64,000 nucleotides of DNA from UBA4416 sp963422675 (GTDB taxonomy: Bacteria > Bacteroidota > Bacteroidia > B-17B0 > Aurantibacillaceae), in the NCBI GenBank assembly GCA_963422675.2, contig CAXVYS010000024.1:1054001-1118000 (forward strand), given 5' to 3'. The position numbers and the translations under genes are program-made. The notes beneath the pieces are model-generated. The model was given only the letters and a program-made list of their open reading frames with translations, had not been told where the DNA came from and made no database searches. Shown piece by piece: positions 35,201 through 45,300 of the stretch (its first letter is position 1; every line of letters begins with the position of its first letter).

Positions 35201-35492
35201 ATGGGGAAGTCTGGTAGTAAGTAATGGGTTTAATATTACCATTGGCAATAACCAATCAACAGCTGTTTACCTGGATGATGTCCGTTTCCAGCCACTCAAT
35301 TCCAATGCAAACACTTACGTGTATGATAAAGTGACTCTAAAATTACTGACAAGTTTTGACGATCAGCACTTTGGATTATATTATCAATACAACCAGGAAG
35401 GAAAACTAGTGAGGAAACTTATTGAAACAGAAAAAGGAATGAAAACCATTACTGAAACACAATATAACGTTCCTAAAGTAGCAAGGCCATAA
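29235..35492 (+). CDS. Giant exported surface protein with SpvB/Rhs-type N-terminal domain
   Basis: The product has 2,085 residues. I start it at ATG 29235, one base after the previous stop. The frame opens upstream at 29142, but the signal peptide (QRAALFLALIMILETIAPSVSMA) follows the later Met. The first 90 residues hold NEFSGDLTYNVPVLDIPG and ESEASWVGYGWTLNPGAI, as in SpvB/Rhs-type beta-propeller shells. The middle is beta-rich repetition with a Lys/Glu insert near residues 215-250. The C-terminus (ETQYNVPKV) has few YD motifs and no T9SS sorting domain. It probably forms a shell or partner for the RHS protein two genes later. Confidence 0.78.
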   Translation: MTIINKKQRGLLNQRAALFLALIMILETIAPSVSMALTSGPSAPEFSSFEPVATTNMVNEFSGDLTYNVPVLDIPGADGGGYALSLSYHSGENLESEASWVGYGWTLNPGAINRSKRGFADDTRSIHTFYNNVPKNWTASVGQSLGDVELFSTVIPISINGGLRYNNYKGFGYSAGMGLSIKGIVNIGYSVSDGTGSFSAQVNPLGLLSAIKGKKKSEDNKKELKGAKSWKEKKAIQFKQKMANRKSGMNAGGSLRSAAKSVLNGMTSAYGMHTFGDLQMPTSITPYKGESFNVAINLGLNAPPVPVGFSFGLSGNYTEQKNIPAIDRVGYGYLYSSDAFNTGQEGSMMDYYTEKDAPFNKRDRYMSIPFSNADQFAVTGEGVSGGFRLHSKNVGSFKPNKMESSMLILQAGVAVNVGMDLGVGLNVGVGREAITMYGNDWGTASVAAFNDYQFRQNLDESYFFRFSNDLGGNVQYGDDALASAFLNNKQPSFSSTGSNNHQSNTLSSSIDGVARSGRSSYIGYHTVNELSERSNTKSVYANDKSAATNNLRHFTPDYTSQIGEFTTTNEDGNSYVYGLPVYANNEKNMTYDMQGGNVPNNFIAYKDINGSNKMQIGTSSNEPYATAHLLTQITTPDYVDRSMDGPSLDDFGGYTQFVYKRTTTNYHWRMPYSGFNYSKGDNSNPEDDMGSYTSGDKEVCYLDKIITKTHIAVFKTSNRNDGVDAANDNTADVSTSAQGGNRLQRLDTICLYTNNQGSIGKLVKKICFKYDYSLCDGVPNYATSAPSVNGKGKLTLKALWVEYEGVVQAKISPYRFDYDYANPLTAYPFPYNYNDPSNGAYMNEYSAIIATPNSQNPLYSNTAIDAWGNYQKNGNARYLDMQHHVDQTPDADFDPAAWQLKRITLPSGGEIHIQYEQDDYLYVQNRRAMALVSLDPSSTNGTAGVFTLNVDADLGYTTAQKQALASLINAQLSGDKLYFKFLYSLIGNTAPSLTSCNSEFVTGYVNFGSATYNSGTGKIDVSVGNPSSPGYDLPVDVCKDLVKKEKGGKINPTGNCDPSDGISGGNSPKDIVVQLLNKWGTIFAGGLLCMQVDPAHSYFKIPLLNAKKGGGLRVKRLLMYDANGVDDGQPAVYGTEYIYQTENGESSGVASNEPATVREENALVTSLAKRSEQDFFQKAISGVDKDQFEGPLGESILPGASVGYSRIVSKNIFNGKTNTGFLVSEFYTDKDFPFDGYYDIAGDGVSNTPMNDQTLDKFWLNIPAIFANISINNIWATQGYRFVKTSMSGHPKSVSTYAGSYTPGALDISNKSSSTEYDYFKPGELVKVLNDDGSTSLQDIGKEVEVVMESRAVEDITEDISTSFDMTIGIIPPVIFTPYFTGSGSVSYAERKMYSHVTSKIVTYPVIQKSITTKAEGISHKTENTVFSRHTGKPVQTISTDGFDGKLLEQAPTAAQSGTYTNYQIPGYTQYKELGQKAINERKKMFSDANLTLNLSGSGTTYTMDMALTNPSNSGSLCNAMSAITVGDLVRVCVGNSGSNQSFFFHVDGMSGSSVNLLLTGNYNTSVTTTGAVYYFEIIKSGRTNQLNTNVGSYTTYGTSNQTVGSVGSLAARQTLVANLNAALNASILGGGQQNVAVPSAISILDSRGVCIAENFTITVNKISSTQFTLAVSGGYNCLNTFSFSVGSQFVLDNITSALKYQYGSLTCVLYDVPCLQFCYAAGASQGFSNVVASSASTMGHIWPYSNTFDMANVNAGKNDYETGAKGKWRVKSTYGYKEDIVGGAKENAGTHERIYKNAGTYTMQQFNWKANSLNDTNKWVRASTVTLYSPNGSPLEQKDAAHIYSMAKYGYNQTLPYLVSSNSEYGSCQFESFENVYGPFATKYYLEDGALLSSPTMISNLYAHSGVNSYSLAGVNSTYSLSTTTGTLSQQLFTQGASLKVWVKDASYAALPVKCTLRNASNTLVSTIPFVRVAQTGEWALYEVKITAWGSLVVSNGFNITIGNNQSTAVYLDDVRFQPLNSNANTYVYDKVTLKLLTSFDDQHFGLYYQYNQEGKLVRKLIETEKGMKTITETQYNVPKVARP

Positions 35493-35523
35493 GTTTATGA
35501 TAACATTAAACCGTTGCTTTAAA

Positions 35524-36273
35524 ATGAAAACCCTGTTGCCAATCATAGGTATTGCCATTATAGGATGCAGTTTTACCCGCTACCAAAAGCTGGGAGGGAA
35601 AGAATGTATGACGCAATTACACGACATTTTTAATAACATGTACACATTAATTCCTAAAAATAAAGATATCCTCTTTGTGAACTATGAAATAACCACCTGC
35701 TTTAGAAATGAGACAAACCCTAAGCTGCAGGACATCAAAAAAACGGATATTAAAATGTATTCAACCGCTACTAATTATTGGTTTATCAGCAATGATATTT
35801 CGGTGTACCAGGATAAGAAATACACCTTTACAGTTATTCCTATGCGTAAGGTTATTTATTGGGCAGACAGAGCAAATGATGGCATTGATAATGACAAGCG
35901 AATGAATGAGGTGAAAAAAATGCAGGATACCTTATTTAAAACCTGTGTGGTGAAAGAATGCGTTTTAAAAAGTACGGAAGAAAAAGTAATAACCATGGTC
36001 CCGGAACAAAAATATGCGAACCTGCTTCAAATAGAATCAGTAACCTATTATTTGAATCCGGTAAAACAGCAATTATTGAAACAACATATTGAGTATACCA
36101 AATACAAAAAATTAAAGTATGTGGAATATGTGTTTAAGCAAGTAAACGCAACCTATAAGGGCCTTGATATTAATGCCCCGGTGAAAGGCCTGTTTTTAAC
36201 TGCACATGATAAACTCAATGCAACTTACAGTGGCTACACATTAATTAATGTGAAAAAAGAACAACACAACTAA
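35524..36273 (+). CDS. Small lipoprotein of the RHS operon
   Basis: The 249-residue protein has lipobox IIGC (in LLPIIGIAIIGCSFTRY). I start it at ATG 35524, because this gives the normal signal. The frame is open nine codons further, to five bases after the giant gene. The mature part is an antiparallel beta sheet with many Tyr/Lys (YEITTCFRNE, YYLNPVKQQLLKQHIEYTKYK), reminiscent of LolA-like lipid or peptide carriers, but no family is certain. It lies between the two giant genes, so it may help deliver or anchor them. Confidence 0.65.
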   Translation: MKTLLPIIGIAIIGCSFTRYQKLGGKECMTQLHDIFNNMYTLIPKNKDILFVNYEITTCFRNETNPKLQDIKKTDIKMYSTATNYWFISNDISVYQDKKYTFTVIPMRKVIYWADRANDGIDNDKRMNEVKKMQDTLFKTCVVKECVLKSTEEKVITMVPEQKYANLLQIESVTYYLNPVKQQLLKQHIEYTKYKKLKYVEYVFKQVNATYKGLDINAPVKGLFLTAHDKLNATYSGYTLINVKKEQHN

Positions 36274-36308
36274 GCAATACATTTGACCGACATTAAGAAA
36301 TAATTAAG

Positions 36309-39300
36309 ATGATGACTTTAGATAATTTAAAAAAACAGCTAATGAAATGGAAATCTGCTAAACTGGCGGTTCTGTTAGCCCTTACTATCCATGTTTCATC
36401 GGTAGCCCAAATAACCACCTTTTATAAAGTACCTAAGGTGAGTTATTACTACACCAATCTTACCACACCTGTTACGCAAATTTTGTATTTAAAAACCAAT
36501 TCCCCTACGGGTAACCTTTCTACCTGCACATCCCCCACTCCAAACCTTAGGAAAGCCACGATGAATGTGCTACTTAACTGGAACAACGATTATATACCAA
36601 CGGCTACCGAAACCCATTCGGTTACATTTAATATTACCGCATACAACGCCTTTACCGGCACATCGGTTATTGTTGCCAGCTATAATCCACAATTAGTTAT
36701 TTCTAAAGATAAGCCCCAGGCTTATGTATCTATTGATTTTACAGGCTTACACCCCAGTATTGCTCGCTTTGATGTTAACCCTGTATATTCCTGCTCCACC
36801 ACACCAGTTAATAACAAAATTGCGGCAGATGTGTATTATACAGAAGAATTTGATTACGATGTGACTGTAATGGGTCAGATACCCGTTAACCCGATCACCG
36901 TTACAGGCGATAACCTGGTTAAATTTAGCTGGCGTGATGTGAATTGTATTCCGGCTCCTAACTACCAGTTTCAATTACTAAGACTCTATAATACCCGCTA
37001 TGTAACTGCCTTAGACGAAAGAAACATCACAACGGCCATAGATTGGAGTAAAGCACTCACTGTTGAAACAGGGAGTAGCTTACAGGAACTTTCGCTTACG
37101 ATAGCAGAAGGTGAAGGTTACTATGCCTGGAGGGTAAGACCCATTGGGAATACCTATGAAGGTGGCATTGCCAATAGCAGAAACTGGGGACAATGGTCTA
37201 ATTCCCTTACTCAAAATACAACGCCTTCTATCAGCACCGGAACGTCACCTTATTTGTTTTATTTTTCGTACAACATGTATGATTTTTATAACCCTGCAAC
37301 CAATGGGCCGGGTTATACAGCTACACCCACACACGATGGCACGCGTAACTGGATTTTCAGCAGAGCCTTTATGGAGGGAGATGCGCTAAGCTTAGGACAG
37401 GTTAATATGGGCGAATCCATTAGCTATGCGAATAAACTGCAAATGAAAAAGCAAAGCCAGGGTCGTATCATGTCTGAAAACAAAACCATTTTATCTCAAA
37501 CCATTTATGATTATAGCGGGAGAGCGGCGTTAAATATGATGGCTACACCCATTAACCGCAAAACCCTGGGATATGTGCCCGCTTATATTAAAAACAATTC
37601 AGGCCTGCCTTATTCGGCAGTCGATTTTGATTATTCGTTGAATTTTGTTCCTTCCGGTTATGCACTTAATTACAGAACACCCTCTCCTGTTGATTCTGTT
37701 TTATCGGTAAACGGTTTAAATTCACCTTCCAACTATTACTCCTCCATTAACCCCATTGAAGATAATGTCCCTACAGCTGCCGGGTACCCTTATTCCCGCA
37801 CCTTGTTTTCAAAAGACGGAACCAATACCCCGCTCGAAACCAGCATGCCCGGCAAGGATCATCAAATTAATAATACCACCGTTAAACATACCACCCGTGC
37901 CATGCACTCGGGTGTAGCAGATATTGAGCTGATCAGGGTATTTGGGGATGAAGCCCCGGATGAAAACAGCGCCTATAAAACTATTTCCATTGATGCTAAT
38001 AATACCGCTTCGGTTAATTATATCTCTAAAGAAGGAAAAACAATTGCCACCTGTTTATCAAGTCCTTCCACATCCGCTTTACTGCCTATTAATTCGGCTT
38101 CTGTAGCAGGTTTTCCGGTAGTGTCAAACATTAACAGTAACAATTCTTCTTATGGCCCTTATGCTTACCGTTCCTTTAAAACACTGGCTTTAACCGAACA
38201 AACCAATGTAACATTAAACTATAGTCTTACTACAAATACCTATAGTGTCTGTGCTAACTTTTGTGCCACCTGCGATTATAAAATAACTTTAAAAGTAAGT
38301 GATAATAGCGGTGAAACAGCACCATTGACTTTTACAAGTATTGTACAGCCAACCCTTCCCTTTTCCTCCAACTGTTCAGCTGTAAGCGTTAGTACAAACA
38401 CCACGATTCTGTTACCTGCCGGTGCCTATACAATTGAGCGGATCATCGAAACCAATACCAGCCCTGGCTCTTCTTACAGTTCTTATATCAATACGTTTAT
38501 ACAGGCAGTTCAATCTGCTGAATATACAAGTCTGACATCTGGCACAGGAACTATATTGGGCGGTGGCTCTATTAATATGGCATCACTGTTTCAAAGCATT
38601 AAAAATAATGATCTGACTAATGTGTATGCTTTGTTGGGGGTAACCAGCACCGATACTTACAAACTGATTAAAATAGGCTGCGATACCTTAAGAGTGCCTA
38701 TATGGCCCTGCACGTCTCATAGTTGCACCGATTATGATTTTGAAGGGTATTTATATTCGCAATATGGTTACACGGGAGCTACACCGGTTGCCACTAAAGA
38801 GGCTTTATTACAAAACATGTTTAATAATTTAGGGTATACCTATTCTTACGGTGATTTTAATACCGTAATCCAAAATATGCAATGTACTTCCGACTGTTCA
38901 AAAATGAGCAAAATGTGGGATTGCTGGATAGGTGTTGTTGGATTATACAAATCGCAAAATAATCCTAATAATATACAACCGGCAGTGGTTGCAACTTTAC
39001 CGGGTGGAGGATCGGCAACCCTTGCCGGAACAAATTACCTCGAACGGTTTTTATCCTGCGTAGGCTATACCATTACGCAAATAAGTGCTAGTGCCGGAAC
39101 AGGAGTTTGTAATGGTGGAACAGAAGGGTATAAAACACATCCCTTCAAATATATTAAATATGCCGGGCAGTGCTGCTCCTGCGAATCCGCCTTCTACCAA
39201 CAAACGGGTACAGCTGTAGCCTCTATTCCTACCTGCCCTATAGCGGCCGCTACGTTTACCAATTATTTTAATACGGTTGTTGCCACCGGAACACTAACCG

Positions 39301-42300
39301 CCGCTAACATGAGCGATAGTAGAAAGAACTACTACCTCTGTTTCAATAATAATTACTACAGTTCTCCAGGTAATTGCAATCTGGTATCAGCCTCTGCTAC
39401 CGGTACTTTTGCAGCTAGTTCCGCTACACTGGGAACCAGCCAGTGTAATGAGTATTGCGAAGGACTTTATACTGAATTTGTGAGCAAGGTTAATAACTTA
39501 TACCATTCCAACAATATGCAGATACAGGGTGATGTGTGGACTCTGCAAAATATTGCCCCTACCGGATCGGTGGCGGTTTATGTACCCGGCACAACCCCTT
39601 ACACAGCTGATCCGGGAAGAGATATTCCTTTATCAACCATTTATTGCCAGGCTAATAATTTAGTAAATACCTGTAAAAGTAAATGCACCTTAACGCCCCA
39701 GCTAAATGGAGTAGGAACGACCACCGCCCTCGGCTCACCGGCAGAAATAGCCGCTATTCAGCAAATTTATACAGGGCAGTTTGTCATTAGTTTACCCGTA
39801 AACGGCTCTTGTGGTAGTTTAGCATCCGTATCTTCAGGAAGCTTTTCGTTATTGAGTTCTTTAACCAGGGCACTCAATCAAAAACTTAACCTTGTAAGAG
39901 CAACATCGCCTATTGGCGGCATGTGGTGGGATTATAAAACCTTTGTATCACAGGCTTTTTCCCCTACCATTTCAGCACTTTTCGGAAATACTTATGTGTT
40001 TGTACATCCTGATATTCCCTCTTTTTTTGATACCAATGCATCGTATGTGGTTTATAATTTTAATAAAAATCAATCGCCTACCAGCATTATACTTCCCAAA
40101 TACATAGCCAGTATAAATGCAGTAGGTGCAACGCCTAACTTTACCTATACTTCGGTTACTACTGCACCCACATCGGCAATTGTAAGTCCTTCCGTTTATC
40201 CAACCTACCTGTTTACCTCCGGCACCTCTACCTTTGTGCCTTATACAAACGCTTATACGGGTTTCAACTTTATGCCGGTAACCGAAGCCTTGCTGGATGC
40301 GCAGAACTGCGCACTTACAAACCCTGTAACAACACCTGTGTTTAATATTGATGGTACTACGGTATTAACCAGCTATAATCATGCGGCCACTACTTTTACT
40401 AATACTTATGGTTATTGGCAATACAATGTATCCATCGATGTGCCGAGCGGAAGCAATACCTGCCCTGCGTTGTGTTATACCATACAACCTTTTTCCACCC
40501 AGGCACCTCCGGGAGAGTTGATCAATGATTTATCGCCCCTCAGTTGCGAAGCAAAAACCCTTAAACAATTGTCGGATGCTTTAAACGCACAGGTTTCTAC
40601 TTTACTAACTGGCTACTACACACGCCTTACCAACCAGTACAAGCAAAAATGCTATACCAGCCTGGTAGACGTCTTTACAGCGTCCTATGTTCTCAAATAC
40701 CATCACTATACTCTGTATTATTATGATAGAGCGGGGAACTTAGTAAAAACGGTATCACCGGCAGGGGTAACTACTACTGCAGCCAACAGGCTTACCCATC
40801 CGGTTCACACGTTTATTACCGAATATGCCTACAATTCCTTAACGCAACTGGTAAGGCAATACACGCCTGACGGCGGGGAAACCAATTTTTGGTATGATGC
40901 CAAAGGCAAACTACGGTTTTCGCAAAATGCCAAGCAGCTCAGCTCTAATTTATTTTCGTACACCAAGTATGATGCATTAACACGTATTATAGAGGTGGGG
41001 GAGTTCATATCAACCATACCAATAATTACGGCTAATATTAACACCGTTACTTACCCTACTGTAGGTAACGAAACACAAAAAACCAAAACCGTATACAGTA
41101 CTCCTGCTGCCGGCATTAGCTATTTTGGAGGGAAACTACAACGCTATTTACAAAACAGGGTGAGTTATTCCTTAACCGATAAAGATGGAAATTTAGCTAC
41201 TACAGGGGATCAGGTAGCAACGTATTACAGTTACGATCCTCATGGTAACGTAGAGTGGCTTATACAGGATATCCCCGAACTGGGCCGTAATTATATAGCC
41301 TACGAGTACGACCTTATTAGTGGCAGTGTTGTAAAGGTAAGATACAACGAAGCATTTTCTGATCAGTTTTTCCACCGTTATTCCTACGATATTGATAAGC
41401 GCCTTAAATCGGCGGAAACAAGTACAGATGGAATTTATTGGGAAAAAGATGCTACTTACAACTATTACCTGCACGGGCCTTTAAAACGGACACAGATTGG
41501 GCAGGATGCTGTACAGGGCCTCGATTATGCTTACACCATACACGGATGGCTTAAGGCCATGAACGGAATTGGATCGAGCGTTGACCCGGGGGGAGATGGT
41601 GGCTTTACCGACATGAACATGTATGTAGCCAAAGATGCGTATTCCATGATATTGAGCTATTATAAAAATGACTACTTCAATAAATCATCAGCCCTTAGCA
41701 GTTCTTCTCCTTTAAATATCAATAATACCTATGAATTGTTTAACGGAAATATTAGTGGCTGGACGCAAAGCTTTGATCCTAAAATTTTACCTGCCACGGG
41801 CTTTCAGTTTAATACCGCACAAACGGCCCGCTTATTCAGATACGATGAGTTAAACCGGCTTATTACCGCCGATTCCTATACCAATGGTGTTTCGCCGGTG
41901 TGGAATGCGGTAGGCGATTATTCCGAAAAATTTAGTTACGATGCCAATGGAAACATCCTAACCCTTGAAAGAAACGGAAATTCAACCAGTGGATTGCCCA
42001 TGGATAAATTAGATTATTCCTACTATTCACAAACCGCAACAGCCTATGTGCCTAATAAAATGGCACCTCCACCCATTGCCAACCCTACCAACCGTTTGGC
42101 GCAGGTAACGGATGTTTACAACACCGCAGGCTATAGTGATGATATTGAAACGCAGGCCGCGAACAACTTTAGTTACGACGCCATAGGTAATTTAACGGCT
42201 TCGGTAGCCGATGGCTTAAGCCTGATAAAATGGAATGTGTATGGTAAACTCGATCAGATTCAAAAAACCAATGGTACGGTTATCGACTTCCTGTACGATG

Positions 42301-45300
42301 CTTCCGGTAACAGGGTTTTAAAACGGGTTTCCACAGCGCCTGTAGCTACCCTTGCCAACCAAACCACGACCTATTATGTAAAAGATGCCAGCGGTAATTC
42401 CATGGGAGTTTACGAACGTACCAACACAGGTACAAGCCCTAATTTTACAGCCAATTTTACCCTTAAGGAAGAGCCTATTTATGGCAGCGAACGAATAGGG
42501 TTAAGAAATAAAGCCATTGTAAGACCCGTTAATTTTACAGCGGGCACCCCACCGGCTCCGCAAAACCTGCCTACCCTGGTACATACCGGCAGTTACCGAA
42601 ACATTATGCTGCCATTGTCCAACAACATATCCAAACAGGTATATATGCGTAACATCAATTCCTCTTCCGAATCGGCTACAGCTGTATTAGGCACCAGTGA
42701 ACATGTGGAAACAGTACCCTCTGAAGCCACGGCTGTAACCTATAACATGGGCCGTGCGCAGGCCATATTACACGATCAATTTGGTAATCCTGTACTAAGT
42801 ATGTATGCTTACAGTTCCTCTGCCGGGGTTAACACAACAGTGGTGTATTTAAGAGATACCATTAAAATACCGGTACCGCCCGACCTTAACTGTAATCCCA
42901 ATACACAGGCCATGCTGATGCAAAAAACAGGTTCAACAGACGAGTATTACCTCTTTACCATTGGTAACGACAATAAGCCTTATTACCATACCATTGATGT
43001 AACGGCAGCGGCTGTTACTAATTACAATACCGTGTTGGATGATACCAATGCCGATTACGGACAAACCATGGCTCTTTTTGAAGACCTTACAGGGCAGGGA
43101 AGTTCAACCCTTTATTTGCGAAGGTTCAACAGCAGCACCAATACAGCTATTTTAAGCCCTTACAGTATTACCACGGCCGGTATTTCACTGGTGTCGCATA
43201 CAACGTTAGGCAGTGCCATTAACAGCTCGGTAGCCGGCGAAATGGTTATTTCGCCTTCGGGCACCCTTTTGGCAATAGCCAATAACAGTACCAGCGTTGC
43301 CAGTGAAATTAAAATATATACCCTTGGGGTCGACCATCAGCCGCTTACCTCGCTGGGTTCCCGAACTTTTGGAGGAATAGGGAAATCGGTTGAATTTACC
43401 AATAACGACATTTCGTTATATTATACATCAGCCTCGAGCACGGGTGTAGCCACGGTTTCTTTACTACGGGTACCGGTAGCAAGCTTTGTGGCCGATAAGG
43501 CTGTTACTATTCATACCCAAACATCAACTGCTATTTCAGGTTCGGTAAGGAGGGGTGCAAACGGAAACATGTATTACCTTACCAATACCACAACAGATAC
43601 CAGGAACGCTACGCTGAATATGTTTACCAACCCTGATGCCACAGTAGCTAACGGGCGTGTTATTTTACCGGGAGTTATTATTAACGGCAGCTTACATCCA
43701 CACCCGCACCAGTGGTGGTATATCAACCTATCGGCATTTGCACCGGCCACCGTATATAACCGCCAGTTAGATAACAAAACCTATGAAATTAAAGATCATT
43801 TAGGAAACATACACGCGACGATTAAAGATTATAAAGTACGTTTTGGCACAGTAGCTACAACGGATGTGATATATGAAGAAAACTTTAATGATGGTGGCAC
43901 AGGAGGCTTTGTAGTAAACCCATCGCCTGGTGGAACCATTATTCAAAATACCATTTATAACCCCAATGTCATGCAGGTATATACCAGTGCAGCCAATGGG
44001 CTGATAAGCAAAGCCATTCCTTTGGGAAGTTCGGCAGGGGGGCAATACATCCTGAGTTTTGATTACCAGGCAGGAAGCGCCACCTTTGCTACTTATAATG
44101 TACCAATGGGTTTAACTTCTAATATGGGAGATATGTATGGCGCCATGGCCTTTAATGGTAGAAATGACGAGGTAATTAGCGTACCACCGGGAGTAAGTAC
44201 AATCACCTTATATTTCTCTAACCCTAACAGTACACCAGGTCAGTCGTTTTACATTGATAACATCCTGCTTAAAAAGCTGGATCCCCCATCTACAGTAAGC
44301 AGTGGAGTAGTCATAAACGAAAACTTTAGCACCCCCAGTAACTGGATAGGAAATAATGTAACCGTATCTTATGCATCCTCTACCCTTAAATTAGCCTCTA
44401 CCCCTACCAGTAATACCGGTTGGAATGTAGCCACAAAAACAGTAAATTTGTTAGCAGACCAAATGTATAAAGTATCATTTAGCATACCGGCTTCCAGCAT
44501 AGGGAGTAATGTGATGAGCTTTGCTTATGATAATGATGAGGCAAGCCCATGGTTGGATTACAGTGCGCAATTTACAACACCAACAGCAGCAACGGGGAGT
44601 TATACGTTTTATATTATCCCTAAAACCAATAATGGAACATTCTTTTTTCAAGTGGGTGGTAGTAACTATACCTTTAATGTTGATATTGATGATTTTAAAG
44701 TAGAGAATGTCATAGGAGGAGTGAAACCCCTTTACCAGGCAGTGTTAAATACAGCTACTGATTATTATGCTTTTGGAAGTCCAATGCCGGGACGTAGTTT
44801 TAATAGTGGAAATTATAAATACGGGTTTAATAAACAGCTAAAGGATGATGATATCCTCAATATACCGGGTTCCTTAAATAGTGCAGAGTATTGGGAATAT
44901 GATACACGATTAGGAAGACGATGGAATATTGACCCTGTAACGGATGTTTCTAACGGTTCTTATACTTGTTTTAGTGATAATCCAATTTTATTATCTGATC
45001 ATCATGGAGATACCCCAGGTGAACCGGTCAGCGGAAAGACAAATGCAACAAGCATTCCTAAAGGACAAATTGGAAGCTCTAGCTCTTCTTCTGATGAACC
45101 ATCATCATTACTCAAACCTAGTCGATCTATAACGCCACAAGATAGAACAGTTGTTGCAGGAGGCATTAAACCCATCAACATCAATAAAGGAATATCATCA
45201 GCTCCGATTAACAATATAGTTTCTGGACCTGTTTATGATAATGATGCTCCTGAGGTATGGGTAGGAGGAAGTCCAGATTTATTGTCCGCAGGAAGATCAA